A stretch of 57,520 bases of DNA from JAABVY01 sp964496505 (GCA_964496505.1 CAZBZV010000020.1:1-57520), one strand, 5' to 3'; counted from the first letter of the stretch, positions 1-9,595 are shown. Notes: generated from the sequence alone by a model not told the origin. Made by a program: numbers and translations.

Positions 1-732
1 TCCATACCAGTAATATGTATGATCGCCGATTCCGGCCGGAGGCCATTGCCAGTACCACATAATCTGGGTAGCCGCGGTGGCAACGCACCCGACCACACAG
101 CGTCCCCCATCCCCCATCGGACAGTCCAGGTTATAAGGATAACCCTGATGCCATTCATTGGGAAAAAGCAGAATCTCGCCCTCGGTATAGGTATCCTTGC
201 CGCCCATCGCGATATTGTTCATAAAATCTTTTTCGGGCACCGCATACTCATCCCAGGCGCCACGATGTTCATTGGCCTTGTCTGTCTGCACCGCCTCGAT
301 ACTGCCGTATTCATCGATGAAACCACTGATCTTATGGCCCAGGACATCGCGGAACATCTCAACGAATCCGCCCTCATCCTCGATAGCCAGATTCGAATAC
401 TCGGAATAAGCCTTAATCGGCGGAAGCTCCTTGAGCACCGGCACCAGGATAAAACCGGACGGCTCGATCGTATACAGACGGCCCACGAAACGGCCGTCAA
501 CTGTAATATCATCGCTTTGAGTGATTTGCGGATTGGGACTGTCCGCCCAGCCGCCCTGATAGTAAACCAGGTAATTGAGCCAGTTTTCAGCCGCCAGATC
601 CATCTCCGATTCCGAGGCGGTCTCGGCTTTAACAGGCGGCGTTATAAATGTAAAGATCAAAAATGCGAATATTAATGTTGTCAGGATACTAAAGTACGAA
701 GTATAACTTTTGGGACGGGGGGAGTTTTCCAA
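1..732 (-). CDS. C10 family (streptopain-like) cysteine peptidase, 3' end outside window
   Basis: Partial secreted cysteine protease; 244 residues are visible and the gene runs off the window. The start is a TTG at 732-730, chosen because a strong GGAGGT (739-744) lies 6 nt upstream and the frame opens into a hydrophobic signal segment (residues ~10-31, ending near VKAET). A propeptide-like region follows (ESEMDLAAENWLNYL...). The mature enzyme begins near WHQGYPYNLDCP, and the catalytic-Cys motif GCVATAATQIMWYW places Cys216 as nucleophile, matching the streptopain motif. The catalytic His and the C-terminal domains lie beyond position 1. Family knowledge: these are secreted as zymogens and cut broadly. 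The long plus-strand frame at 19-675 is a shadow of this gene. Confidence 0.85.
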   Translation of the reverse strand, partial: MENSPRPKSYTSYFSILTTLIFAFLIFTFITPPVKAETASESEMDLAAENWLNYLVYYQGGWADSPNPQITQSDDITVDGRFVGRLYTIEPSGFILVPVLKELPPIKAYSEYSNLAIEDEGGFVEMFRDVLGHKISGFIDEYGSIEAVQTDKANEHRGAWDEYAVPEKDFMNNIAMGGKDTYTEGEILLFPNEWHQGYPYNLDCPMGDGGRCVVGCVATAATQIMWYWQWPPAGIGDHTYYWYG

Positions 733-778
733 TTTAGCACCTCCATAACTTGTGCGGTCGGTAAAAGTACGAAGTATA
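691..778. repeat. Pair of 15-bp direct repeats flanking the C10 peptidase start
   Basis: The 15-mer aaagtacgaagtata occurs at 691-705 (inside the signal-peptide codons) and again at 764-778 (upstream of the ribosome binding site), 73 bp apart. Each contains the small dyad gtac. Seen directly; function unknown. It may be a remnant of a local duplication or a binding-site pair. Confidence 0.6.
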
Positions 779-936
779 CAATTCCAATTTAATTATACCG
801 CAAAGTTGATTTTTGTCAAGAACTGATTTGCATCCATACAGTTATATAACGCAACATCTTAGTCCGCAATTTGAAACAATATTGGACGTACTTTTATATT
901 TTTATCGGCAGGGGTGTGGGATATGTAAAGTATTAC

Positions 937-1000
937 GTTCGTGCAGGATGTGCGGCATGCGCGCCCTTACAAGTTCGTGCTGGGCGTATGTCCTCGTGCG
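937..1000. repeat. Degenerate copy of a dispersed hairpin repeat (ggcgtatgtcctcgtgcg type)
   Basis: Within the 304-bp gap between the C10 gene and the VCBS gene. The stretch at 974-1000 closely resembles the unit that recurs in tandem at 51930-52256 (ttcgtgc..ggcgtatgtcctcatgcg) and in inverted orientation near 41166 and 56941. A second, more diverged ttcgtgc copy begins near 938. No other gene or RNA is visible in 733-1036. Confidence 0.5.
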
Positions 1001-1036
1001 TTCAGAAATATATATATGAAAAATCCTTAGTAATAA

Positions 1037-2671
1037 TCAATAGAGGCAATCAATACCGAAATGTGAGGTGGTCTCGCATGGCGCTGAGCCGCTCAGAAAT
1101 ATATAATTAATCGTGTAAACTACGTCACTAATGTTCATAAGCCCGTCACAGTTGACATCTCCCGCCTCAAATGGCCGTGGCTGTACGGAGCTATAAAAAA
1201 TGTAATTTACTGTATGTATAATATCTTCGATGTTGACTATCCCATCTTCATTTGAATCGCCGCAGAGATATTCCTCGTTCAGCAATACGATAAAGCCAAA
1301 TGCACTTGTATAAATCAAATCTACATCAGCATCAGAGTCTAAGTCAGCTATCGACCCAACATCCGCATTAAATTTTCTGGCGGGGAAAAGCCTTTGATTA
1401 AATTCTGTGGAAACAGAATTTAAAAGAAATGTAAAATCATTACCAGCTTGAGATAATATATCCATATTACCGTTACCATCCATATCGGCAGCATCGAGAA
1501 AGAAAGGACGCTTTTCGTTATCAATGTGTCTATCGAAGATAAAATAACCTGTTGAATCATTTAGATATATCGAGATATATTGACCATGGCCCGAGGCTAT
1601 ATCTATATCATTATCGGAATCAAAATCCCCGGTAACTGTGCTGTTTAATCCATCCGAATAATGCCTCTCATAGGACACCTGAAAATCCCCTTCACCATTA
1701 TTCAGCAAAACGGATAAATCATCTTGACTATCGTCCGTGTTACATGTAATCAAATCCAAATCTCCATCATTATCAAAATCGGCAACATCGAAATCATAGG
1801 TGCCAGATTTCGAGTAACATGCATAGTTATTGGAAAAATCTGCATGGCCATTGTTCAAGTATATACTAATAGAATCATCCGTAGCGTTCCCGGCGCAAAT
1901 ATCGATATTTCCATCGCCATTAAAATCAGCCGCGTACATGTTATATGGAAATTTGGATGGGTATGCGCCTGAAAATTCAAAATTGCCAAAACCATCATTT
2001 AGCATAATCTTCATATCATGAGAATAGTGAGTACCAATTGCCAAATCAATATCATTATCCCTATCAAAATCTGCCGAAATAATTGCCGCTGGCATAGTGG
2101 GAACATGATATTGTGAGGATAAATTGAATCGTCCGGTTCCATCATTAAGATAGACTGAAAGGGTATCCCTGTATCCTGCCGTAACTGCGAAATCTATAAT
2201 AAGATCCCCATTAAAATCCGCGGCCGTGGCGAAAATGATATAACCTTCGTCGTATACTGAATCCAGTACAAACCTTCCGGGACTTTCCGGATTTACTCCA
2301 ACCCTGAATTGCCAGATGAAGCTTTTATCAAGGGCTTCTCCAGCAATGGATTTAATCTGATCCGTGATTACAACCGTTACTAAATCGCCGTGGCTGAAGG
2401 CATTATCTGGCTGAAATGTAACCGTATTGGTCAAAAGATCATAGTAGTAGCTGCCGGAATGAATTCCGGTAAACCTGGTATAGACCACAAAAGTGCTATC
2501 GTTTATGGTATTGCCCTTAAGAGCCTGATCAAAACGAACACTGATGCTTGAGGAAGCTGAAACATTCATTTCATTCTGAGCAGGTGAAATTGACTCAATC
2601 TGCAATCCACAGGCCTCCTGAGCCACAATCAGGATTAATGACACAATCATTGCTATAATCGCTTTAAACAT
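1037..2671 (-). CDS. Secreted Ig-like / VCBS (FG-GAP) repeat protein with C-terminal dockerin
   Basis: A 544-residue exported protein. Residues 1-23 form a signal peptide. Residues ~24-125 resemble a bacterial SbsA-type Ig-like domain (SPAQNEMNVSASSSISVRFD). Residues ~140-470 hold about eight VCBS/FG-GAP repeats with calcium-binding D-x-D-x-D-x-D loops such as ADFNGDGNIDI and ADFDNDGDLDL, which predicts a beta-propeller. The C-terminus (~472-530) is a type I dockerin with two loops, GDSNEDGIVNIEDI and GDVNCDGLMNISDV, each followed by a helix ending NYIF. Dockerins dock onto cohesins; no cohesin gene is in the window, and in this lineage the domain may be only a terminal calcium-stabilised module. 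The substrate is unknown. Confidence 0.85.
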   Translation of the reverse strand: MFKAIIAMIVSLILIVAQEACGLQIESISPAQNEMNVSASSSISVRFDQALKGNTINDSTFVVYTRFTGIHSGSYYYDLLTNTVTFQPDNAFSHGDLVTVVITDQIKSIAGEALDKSFIWQFRVGVNPESPGRFVLDSVYDEGYIIFATAADFNGDLIIDFAVTAGYRDTLSVYLNDGTGRFNLSSQYHVPTMPAAIISADFDRDNDIDLAIGTHYSHDMKIMLNDGFGNFEFSGAYPSKFPYNMYAADFNGDGNIDICAGNATDDSISIYLNNGHADFSNNYACYSKSGTYDFDVADFDNDGDLDLITCNTDDSQDDLSVLLNNGEGDFQVSYERHYSDGLNSTVTGDFDSDNDIDIASGHGQYISIYLNDSTGYFIFDRHIDNEKRPFFLDAADMDGNGNMDILSQAGNDFTFLLNSVSTEFNQRLFPARKFNADVGSIADLDSDADVDLIYTSAFGFIVLLNEEYLCGDSNEDGIVNIEDIIHTVNYIFYSSVQPRPFEAGDVNCDGLMNISDVVYTINYIFLSGSAPCETTSHFGIDCLY

Positions 2672-2778
2672 AAAATGCCTGCCTTCGCTCTATCGAAGGA
2701 TGTCCGTTTTTGGGCGTCAATATGAAATAAAATAAATGCGAAGTTAATGTCAATAATAAACCGTGGATATTAAAAAAA

Positions 2779-2864
2779 TGCCGGAGGCCGGAATCGAACC
2801 GGCACGGGGGGTGAACCCCACTGGATTTTGAGTCCAGCGCGTCTACCAGTTTCACCACTCCGGC
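2779..2864 (-). tRNA. tRNA-Leu (anticodon CAA)
   Basis: The minus-strand RNA folds as a class II tRNA. The acceptor stem is GCCGGAG/CTCCGGC with discriminator A. The anticodon stem CTGGA/TCCAG closes the loop CTCAAAA, so the anticodon is CAA. A long variable arm (GTGGGGTTCACCCC region) and a T-arm GCCGGTTCGATTCCGGC follow. CCA is not encoded. A T-run directly after the 3' end on the minus strand may help termination. The short open frame across it is not a gene. Confidence 0.97.
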
Positions 2865-2928
2865 ATTTGCAACTCTATATATACAAGCAATATCTAAATT
2901 TCAAGCTATTTTTTTCATCTTAATACCT

Positions 2929-3015
2929 GTCATCCTGAGCAAAGCGAAGGATCTCTTGATTTCAAATAGATTCTTCAGTCGGCCTCGACTAAAGTCGGGC
3001 CTCCTTCAGAATGAC
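2929..3015. repeat. Dispersed palindromic repeat of the gtcattctgag...cagaatgac family
   Basis: Inverted ends gtcatcctgag and cttcagaatgac enclose inner dyads (gaaggatct...agattcttc and cctcgactaaagtcgggc). Further copies lie at 41319-41392, 56777-56848 and 57421-57492. Every copy is intergenic and can form a long imperfect hairpin. Confidence 0.75.
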
Positions 3016-3031
3016 ATTATGGGATAAATAA

Positions 3032-3919
3032 TTATTCCAGAAACAGCTTGTAGATCAAAAGGCGAGTGCTGAGCTCCCTCGAAGTGTCATCCTCGGCCGG
3101 GGAATCGTAATAAACATATTCGATCCGCCCCTGTATCAACTGCTTCGGCACAATCTCGGTACAGGCGGCATCCGCCCAGCCATAAGAGTTGTCGCCAATA
3201 ATCAGATAATTGCCCTCGGGAATCGTAACGGTATGAATCTCCTCCCGTTCCACGATCTCGGAGCCTTCCAGTTCCATCCGGGGCACCTCCACCGGCTCGA
3301 TCCCGGCAGTCAGAATCTGATTGCCATCCAGAAAGATAGCATTATTCTTGATCTCGATTTCTTTCTCCCCCTCGGCCCAGATTCTCCCGATCGACAGGCG
3401 GCCGTCAAAACGGGCATTGCGGTACAGCACAATCTCATCCGGCCGAGGCTCCTCGAACCAGTAATGAGTACGGCTGATATAGAGCACATCGTCACGGTCG
3501 TATGTGCGCGTCATACAATCCACATCGACCTGATAGAATTTATACAGAAGCTGTCCCGGGAGATTGGTCAGAATCAGCCCCACCATCAGCACCACCATAT
3601 AAAAGATCCAGTTGTTGGTGACTTTGGTTCGATACTCTTCGGTCTGACGGTGCGCGATTACAATCGCCTGTATAATCGCCAGGATATAAATTGCATAGCG
3701 AAATATAACCAGTTTTTCGGGAAGATCGGGCGAGATGACCGACATGAGCACATGCGAGAGTATTACCAGGATTATTATCAGAAGCGCCAGCATTGTCTGC
3801 CCGGTATAAAGCTGACCCATACCGGGAAAGAGAACACCCATCACCGCCGCCAGCCAGACCTTGCGCGGCCCGTCGTCAACCAGTTTGCTGGCCGAGATGT
3901 TGTCGCTTTTTTCTACCAA
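3032..3919 (-). CDS. Signal peptidase I (S26)-like membrane protein lacking the Ser/Lys catalytic dyad
   Basis: 295 residues. The N-terminal part (~20-125) holds four membrane segments with a GxxFPGMGQLYTGQ motif as in small TM2/DUF5683-like membrane domains. The C-terminal part (~128-280) aligns with signal peptidase I boxes: box B is VDCMTRTYDRDDVLY, the DEIVLY strand follows, then the box D region SIGRIWAEGEKEIEIKNN, and box E is EGNYLIIGDNSYGWADA. The nucleophile Ser position is Cys135 and the general-base Lys position is Gly178, so canonical activity is not expected. The TTG start overlaps the PBP1A stop by 7 nt. It may be a catalytically dead scaffold or a Cys-dependent variant. The fold assignment is fairly firm; the function is not known. 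Confidence 0.75.
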   Translation of the reverse strand: MVEKSDNISASKLVDDGPRKVWLAAVMGVLFPGMGQLYTGQTMLALLIIILVILSHVLMSVISPDLPEKLVIFRYAIYILAIIQAIVIAHRQTEEYRTKVTNNWIFYMVVLMVGLILTNLPGQLLYKFYQVDVDCMTRTYDRDDVLYISRTHYWFEEPRPDEIVLYRNARFDGRLSIGRIWAEGEKEIEIKNNAIFLDGNQILTAGIEPVEVPRMELEGSEIVEREEIHTVTIPEGNYLIIGDNSYGWADAACTEIVPKQLIQGRIEYVYYDSPAEDDTSRELSTRLLIYKLFLE

Positions 3920-6120
3920 TTTTGAATGCCGTCGTCGGTTGTGTCGGGCTGCTCGATATTGAAGTCCTTGTCATCCTGCTCGGTGAATACGCCTGCTGAT
4001 GGATGTATATGGCAGTACTTTTTGGGTAATGTCTTCTCGGTAAATATCTCCCGCCCGACATTCACACATTTATCCGTAGCCAGCTCCCCGGAATCGTAGC
4101 AGACATGCGCATACTCTATGCCCTCAGGTTCCTGGAAATGCGCCTCGGGTGTATCGCCGGGGATATTTTCATGTGCCGCGATCATAATCTTGGTCCAGAT
4201 CGGCAGTCCGTTTTTGGCGCCGGTCTGATTGCGTCCAATCGACAGCTTAACATCGAAGCCGACCCAGACAGTCGAGGTTATCTGCGGAGTATATCCGGAG
4301 AACCAGTTGTCGGCAAAATTATCGCTGGTGCCGGTCTTGCCGCCGGCCTCACGATGGAATCCTCGCCAGCGCGCGCCATGCCCGGTGCCCCGCGGCTCAT
4401 CCATAACCGACTTCATCATATCGACCATAATATAAGCCGTCTGCGGCCTGAGCACCTCTTCCTTCTGCGATACCGGATTCTCCTCCAGTATATTTCCGTA
4501 GCGATCCACCACCTTATATATAAAGCGCGGCTTGACCTTCACACCGCCGTTGGGAAAGACAGAATAGGCCTGCGCCAGATCGATCATTCTAACCTCGCTG
4601 GTGCCGATTGCCAATGAAAGATCGGGCGACAGACGGGTGGTGATACCCATCTTCTTGGCATAAAAGATAGCCTGCTGGGGCTGAATCATATTGAGAAGCT
4701 TGATCGCAATCAGGTTGCGTGAACGATAGAAGCCCTCACGCATACTCATCTTGCCGTCGAATTTATTGTCGAAATTGTGCGGACGCCATTCCTTGGCGCC
4801 GGGAATCGTATAGACCACCGGAGTGTCCCACATCTGCATACAGGGCGAATAGCCATTGTCGATGGCCGCGGTATACACAAAAGGCTTGAAGGCTGACCCG
4901 GGCTGAAGCAGGGACTGGACAGTGCGGTTGAACTTGGATTCGCCGAAATCCTTACCGCCCACCATAGCCAGAATATCGCCGGTGGCGTTTTCCAGAACGA
5001 TTGATGCCGCCTGAATCTGGCGATGCCTGTAGGCAACCGAATCGCCTTCCTCATCGTAATATTCCACCGCGTACTCATCGAAATGAGGATGTTCCGGGGT
5101 ATAAGTTGAATCGATTCGCGCCTGAATCAGCTCGGTTTGCTCCTGGATTGCATCCTCGGCCACTTTCTGGATATACGGATTCAAAGTCGTATAGACCGAA
5201 AGTCCTCCGGAATAGACCGCCGAATCGCCGTATGTATCCACCAAATACTGGCGCACATACTCGGAAAAATACTGGCCGTAATATTCCGGCCTGCTGGAAA
5301 GATCGAGCTCGATCGGAATCTGCTTTAAGCTGTCAGCCTGCTCCGGACTGATCTTCTCATTTTCAGCCATCAACGACAGAATCGTATTGCGGCGATTTAA
5401 TGCTTTCTCGGGATGACGGATCGGTGAATAACCGTAGGGTGCCTGAATCAAACCCGCCAAAAGCGCAGATTCCTCGATTGTGAGTTGCTCGACATCTTTA
5501 TTGAAATAATTCTTGGCCGCCTCGAAAATCCCGAACGAGCGGTTGCCGAAATCATATTGATTCAAATACATCTCAAGAATCTCATTCTTGGAATAAAGCC
5601 GCTCGATCTTAATTGCCGTCATGGCTTCTTTAATCTTTCGGCCGATGCTGATATCCCTATTCAAAAAGAGCATTCGTGCAAGCTGTTGGGTAATCGTGGA
5701 GGCGCCCTGCGAACCGAAACCATGAAGCACATTTTTAAAGACCGCACGTCCCAGATCACGCGAAGATATACCCCAGTGATTGTAGAAATTTTTGTCCTCG
5801 GCCGAAAGAAGCGCGTCAACCGTATGCTTCGGTATCCGGTCGAATGTTACCAGATGCCTCTGTTCGGCGAAATACTTCTGAATAACCGACCCGTCACGCG
5901 CATATATCCTCGTTATCAGCGACGGCTCGATATTGTATAACTTATCAATAGCCGGAAGCTCGTGGTTGTAAATATGTATCATATACGCCGAGAGGATTCC
6001 GGTAGTAATCAGAAATATACCCAGAACTCCGATCAGGATATATCTTTTCGAAAGGAGCTTTCTTTCTTTTTTCTTTTTGGCGGGCTCAGAGCCGCCATTT
6101 TTCATTCTTCGTCTTTGCAT
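3913..6120 (-). CDS. mrcA: Class A penicillin-binding protein 1A (GT51 glycosyltransferase plus transpeptidase)
   Basis: A 735-residue bifunctional peptidoglycan synthase that polymerises lipid II and cross-links stem peptides. After a basic cytoplasmic tail there is one membrane anchor (residues 27-50). The GT51 domain (~75-245) has catalytic Glu108 in SAEDKNFYNHWG and the GASTITQQLAR motif. The transpeptidase domain (~365-660) has S409-A-F-K412, S467-R-N469 and K595-T-G-T. The length is normal for PBP1A. The C-terminal tail is acidic and low in complexity. It is followed by the S26-like gene with a 7-nt overlap, so the two are probably co-transcribed. Confidence 0.96.
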   Translation of the reverse strand: MQRRRMKNGGSEPAKKKKERKLLSKRYILIGVLGIFLITTGILSAYMIHIYNHELPAIDKLYNIEPSLITRIYARDGSVIQKYFAEQRHLVTFDRIPKHTVDALLSAEDKNFYNHWGISSRDLGRAVFKNVLHGFGSQGASTITQQLARMLFLNRDISIGRKIKEAMTAIKIERLYSKNEILEMYLNQYDFGNRSFGIFEAAKNYFNKDVEQLTIEESALLAGLIQAPYGYSPIRHPEKALNRRNTILSLMAENEKISPEQADSLKQIPIELDLSSRPEYYGQYFSEYVRQYLVDTYGDSAVYSGGLSVYTTLNPYIQKVAEDAIQEQTELIQARIDSTYTPEHPHFDEYAVEYYDEEGDSVAYRHRQIQAASIVLENATGDILAMVGGKDFGESKFNRTVQSLLQPGSAFKPFVYTAAIDNGYSPCMQMWDTPVVYTIPGAKEWRPHNFDNKFDGKMSMREGFYRSRNLIAIKLLNMIQPQQAIFYAKKMGITTRLSPDLSLAIGTSEVRMIDLAQAYSVFPNGGVKVKPRFIYKVVDRYGNILEENPVSQKEEVLRPQTAYIMVDMMKSVMDEPRGTGHGARWRGFHREAGGKTGTSDNFADNWFSGYTPQITSTVWVGFDVKLSIGRNQTGAKNGLPIWTKIMIAAHENIPGDTPEAHFQEPEGIEYAHVCYDSGELATDKCVNVGREIFTEKTLPKKYCHIHPSAGVFTEQDDKDFNIEQPDTTDDGIQNW

Positions 6121-6218
6121 ACCTTAGATTATACAGTGTTCAATGAAATACGCATCAAAATTTTTATTTTTGGGATTCCAATATAATTCAACGAATTAAC
6201 CGAGAATATGATCCATAA

Positions 6219-7904
6219 TTATTTGGATTTCAGGACTACATCCTCGGTTTCGAAACGAGCCCGCACGCTGACTGTATCGGTAAAAAGATAATACGGCTCG
6301 GCGTATTGCAGGTTGTCAATGGCGCCTGTGAAATGCATCCCGCTGCTGTCGGTATCATCGAATCCATAGAAAAAGTAGCTCCCTGCCGGCACAGAAATAT
6401 TAAACCTCAGAGAATCATCCGGCTGCAATATCCGGCTAAACCATCTGTCCATACTCTTTACATAAAATACAGAATTTACCGGATTTCCAATACCGCTGAT
6501 CTTTCCGGAAATCGAACCATAATCCTCGATATCTTCCGTCGTAAAGGTTATTATCTTTACAGAATCCCCGGCGCTGTTTTCACCGAATCTGTCGGTGACA
6601 GACGGCAGATTCAGAAACAACGAATATTCCGCCCCCATACTTAATGTATCGTCATAATCTGCAACGAGCCTTATTCGATCGATCCGAATCCGAAAATCCC
6701 TGAGATATACCGAATCTGCGGTGAGAAGATATACGAGCGAGGTGTCTGCGCTGTCTATTATAATCGGCTCCGAGAATACGAATTCAAAATCCGAGTCGTG
6801 AGGAAAGTCGGCCTGACCGTCAGAGGGGATCGACCTGACCAGCTTCGGACGCGGACTCAATTCCACAGTTCCGATTTCAAAAGAAGCTGTGTCATATTCC
6901 TCAGAAAGCTCATTGCCGTAAACGGACATCAAATCACGCGCCTTCATCATATATCTTCCTTCAGACATTGGAGTTTCCGGCACCAGCATAATACGATCAG
7001 TCGAATCCTCCAGTGCATATGTATATAACATGTTAATGGCGCTATCATTTTCATTGTCGGTGATTTCGAAATCAGCGATTGAAACCTCTGATGATAAAAT
7101 CAAGTCAGAAAATTCTGCGGCGATTAGATGGTCTGATCTGTAATCGACCGACAACAGTCTGAGCGAGGATGTGTCCTGTTTGGAGAGCACGAAGTTGAGG
7201 CCGGTTATTGATGGATTGGCTGAATCAATCTTCGCGATCATTGTCGGAATTCCGATTCTGTCGGATTCGGGATCAAAGAGGCGGTCTGAGTTCTGATCTC
7301 TGACTGCAAAACAGATATACCTACCGTTAGCAAGATAATCGAGCTTATAATCACCCGAGTCGCTGGTTTGAGTTATGTAAAGCGGTTTTTGATCGAATAT
7401 GCTGAAGGCCGTGTCGTAAACAAACGCCCAGACATCAACATTGGCAGCCACACTATAATCCTGCACAACAAATCCGGAAATGTTCCCGGTGTCCAGCACC
7501 TCGCCTGTTGAAAATGCCAGCTTGTACGGTCTTTCCAGCTTATTATTGCGCAGGTCTGAAAGCCCGGTCTTGAGTGTAATTAAATATGTACGGTTATCAA
7601 CAAGTGTGTCCTTAAATTTGATTTTAAGCGCGCTGCCGTCCCAATCCAGATCTGGAAATTCCTCCGGCTCGGGCACGATCACCAATGACTTGGGAGCCTC
7701 ATCCTGCTCCATCTTCTCAGTAAATTCAATCCTGACTTCGGCATCATTGGGGACCTCCAATGCCCCGTGTTCCGGGAATGTGGAGACTATTTCCGGAGGG
7801 GTCTCATCGGGCGGACCGCCCGGGGGAAATTCGATTTTTGCACATGAAAGTAAAACCAGAGTTGAAAACAGATAAATCAGATAAAGGCTGGCCAGTTTCC
7901 TCAC
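6219..7904 (-). CDS. Lipoprotein with N-terminal SbsA-type Ig-like domain
   Basis: 561 residues with a lipobox (LVLLSC, Cys ~20), then a proline-rich stretch FPPGGPPDETPPEIVSTFP. It matches the Ig-like-domain lipoproteins common in the Bacteroidetes/FCB group. Residues ~35-135 form the first Ig-like domain (GALEVPNDAEVRIEFTEKM); a second related segment begins near 360 (SIPSDGQADFPHDSDFEFVF). The middle contains a carboxypeptidase-regulatory-like beta-sandwich (GNISGFVVQDYS). The GTG start overlaps the upstream TPR gene's stop by 4 nt (GTGA), giving translational coupling. The role is probably cell-surface or periplasmic; no enzyme motif is visible. Confidence 0.75.
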   Translation of the reverse strand: MRKLASLYLIYLFSTLVLLSCAKIEFPPGGPPDETPPEIVSTFPEHGALEVPNDAEVRIEFTEKMEQDEAPKSLVIVPEPEEFPDLDWDGSALKIKFKDTLVDNRTYLITLKTGLSDLRNNKLERPYKLAFSTGEVLDTGNISGFVVQDYSVAANVDVWAFVYDTAFSIFDQKPLYITQTSDSGDYKLDYLANGRYICFAVRDQNSDRLFDPESDRIGIPTMIAKIDSANPSITGLNFVLSKQDTSSLRLLSVDYRSDHLIAAEFSDLILSSEVSIADFEITDNENDSAINMLYTYALEDSTDRIMLVPETPMSEGRYMMKARDLMSVYGNELSEEYDTASFEIGTVELSPRPKLVRSIPSDGQADFPHDSDFEFVFSEPIIIDSADTSLVYLLTADSVYLRDFRIRIDRIRLVADYDDTLSMGAEYSLFLNLPSVTDRFGENSAGDSVKIITFTTEDIEDYGSISGKISGIGNPVNSVFYVKSMDRWFSRILQPDDSLRFNISVPAGSYFFYGFDDTDSSGMHFTGAIDNLQYAEPYYLFTDTVSVRARFETEDVVLKSK

Positions 7905-9595
7905 CGGTCCAATTTCTCCCTTATTGCGACATTATTGGGATCGATCCCGAGGGCTTTTTGCCAGGTCCTGCGGGCGTCCTCTTCTCTTCCCTGAGCCTGA
8001 TAGATTTCGGCCAGATGATCATACAGCTCGACATCCGGATTATCCATAATTTCAATCGCACGTTCGATATATTTCTCGGCTTCGCTTAACTTACCCATCT
8101 TAAACAGCACCCATCCATAGCTGTCAAGATATGCGGGATTCAATGAATCCTGCGCCAGAGCCCGTTCGATCATATCCTTCGCACGCACCAGATGTATGCC
8201 GCTGTCGGCATACATATAGCCCAGATAATTGAGGGCCGGATGAAACTCCTCGTTTATGTCCAGAATCTGTTCGAAATGCGCAACCGATCTATTGAATTCG
8301 CCGACGCGCTCATAAGCGGAGGCCATTGTAAACAAAACGCCAATATCGGTTGTGCTCGAATCGACTACACCTTCCAATATATTGACAACGCTCTGGTATT
8401 GCTCGAGCTGCGAATAATATCGTGAAAGATATATCTGCAAATCCTCACGTCCAGTGGTAACACGCTCCATACCCTCGCGCATTATATCGACCGCCATATT
8501 CAATGAATCCTGGGCACGATATATTTCGGCCAGATTCACCCAGCCGTCCGGGATAGAATCCACTAAATCGACCACCTGCCAGAAATTTGATTTGGCGTCC
8601 TCCAGACGGTTCTCGAATACTGCAATTCGTCCCAGATAATAGTATGGGAAGAAATTCGTCTGATCCAGCTCGGCCTGCTTATTAAACAGCTCCTTAGCCA
8701 GCTCAGCCTCATTCAAATCGATAGCCATAGTCCCGAGCTGTCCCAGAAGACGCGAGCGGTTGGGATATTTCTCGGCCAGCTTTTTGATCTCTTCCATGGC
8801 CGCCTCTTTCTCATCATTCTGAATATAAGTCTGGATCAACTCCAGACGGGCGTCCACATTTCCCGCCGCCATCTGGATAAAATTCTGAAGCACCGCCTGG
8901 GCCGAATCGCCCATACCGGCGGCATTCAAGACCTTGGCAAGCGAGGTATAGCCGGCCTTGTTTTCGATACTTGGGTCGGCCTGAAGTGATCTTTCAAATG
9001 TCTCTATAGCATTAGCCGTGTCATTATTCAGAATATACAGCTCGCCCAGATCGTTTATGATCTGCGGACTGGCATTAAGACGCACCATGCGCTTATAATT
9101 CTTGATTGCCTTTTCGATCTCCCCCATCTGGCGATAGTAATTGCCGAGATACCAGTAGGGATTGATGTTGGTAGGATCGAGCCTTGCGCCCAGCTCATAA
9201 TATTTGAGGGCGCTTTCCCAGTTGCCCAGCGAACGCTGGATATCCGCCTTCATAAGGACCGATTCAGAATAGATATCCTCGATCGGCTTAATAAGCTCCC
9301 AGGCCTGCTCATATTCACGCATACCCATGCGGATATTGGCCAGTGCCACACGGATTTCGTAATTGTCGGGATCGTACCTGAGCGCATTTTTATAATAATT
9401 TATCGCCAGCTCATAATTCTCTTCCAGCTCGGCCACCACGCCGCCAATATAATGATAGAAAGCGGCCTGCGACATCGGCTCCTCTTTCAACTCCTCCTTG
9501 GTCAGGTTTTCCGAGACAACCTGCGGCTTGGGACCGCACGCGCCGACCGTGAGGAGAATGAAAAGTCCCGCAAATATGTAAGTTAGTTTTCTCAT
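7901..9595 (-). CDS. TPR-repeat lipoprotein
   Basis: About 564 residues from the ATG at 9595; an in-frame TTG at 9613 would add six. ATG is preferred because it directly begins an ideal lipoprotein signal (MRKLTYIF...LTVGAC). The rest is a solenoid of roughly a dozen TPR units, visible as repeated N/D-P and W-x-x-L-G-x-x-Y patterns (DPTNINPYWYLGNYYRQMG, DSLNPAYLDSYGWVLFKMG). Such lipoproteins usually scaffold envelope complexes; the partner is unknown. It lies between tyrS and the Ig-like lipoprotein, all on one strand with tiny gaps, so it is likely one operon. Confidence 0.85.
   Translation of the reverse strand: MRKLTYIFAGLFILLTVGACGPKPQVVSENLTKEELKEEPMSQAAFYHYIGGVVAELEENYELAINYYKNALRYDPDNYEIRVALANIRMGMREYEQAWELIKPIEDIYSESVLMKADIQRSLGNWESALKYYELGARLDPTNINPYWYLGNYYRQMGEIEKAIKNYKRMVRLNASPQIINDLGELYILNNDTANAIETFERSLQADPSIENKAGYTSLAKVLNAAGMGDSAQAVLQNFIQMAAGNVDARLELIQTYIQNDEKEAAMEEIKKLAEKYPNRSRLLGQLGTMAIDLNEAELAKELFNKQAELDQTNFFPYYYLGRIAVFENRLEDAKSNFWQVVDLVDSIPDGWVNLAEIYRAQDSLNMAVDIMREGMERVTTGREDLQIYLSRYYSQLEQYQSVVNILEGVVDSSTTDIGVLFTMASAYERVGEFNRSVAHFEQILDINEEFHPALNYLGYMYADSGIHLVRAKDMIERALAQDSLNPAYLDSYGWVLFKMGKLSEAEKYIERAIEIMDNPDVELYDHLAEIYQAQGREEDARRTWQKALGIDPNNVAIREKLDR

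Noticed and set aside
19..675. 218-residue plus-strand frame at the window start
   Set aside because: It is antisense to the C10 peptidase, whose motifs are unmistakable on the minus strand.
2664..2858. 64-residue minus-strand frame starting MVKLVDALDS
   Set aside because: This is the well-known false translation of a tRNA-Leu gene.
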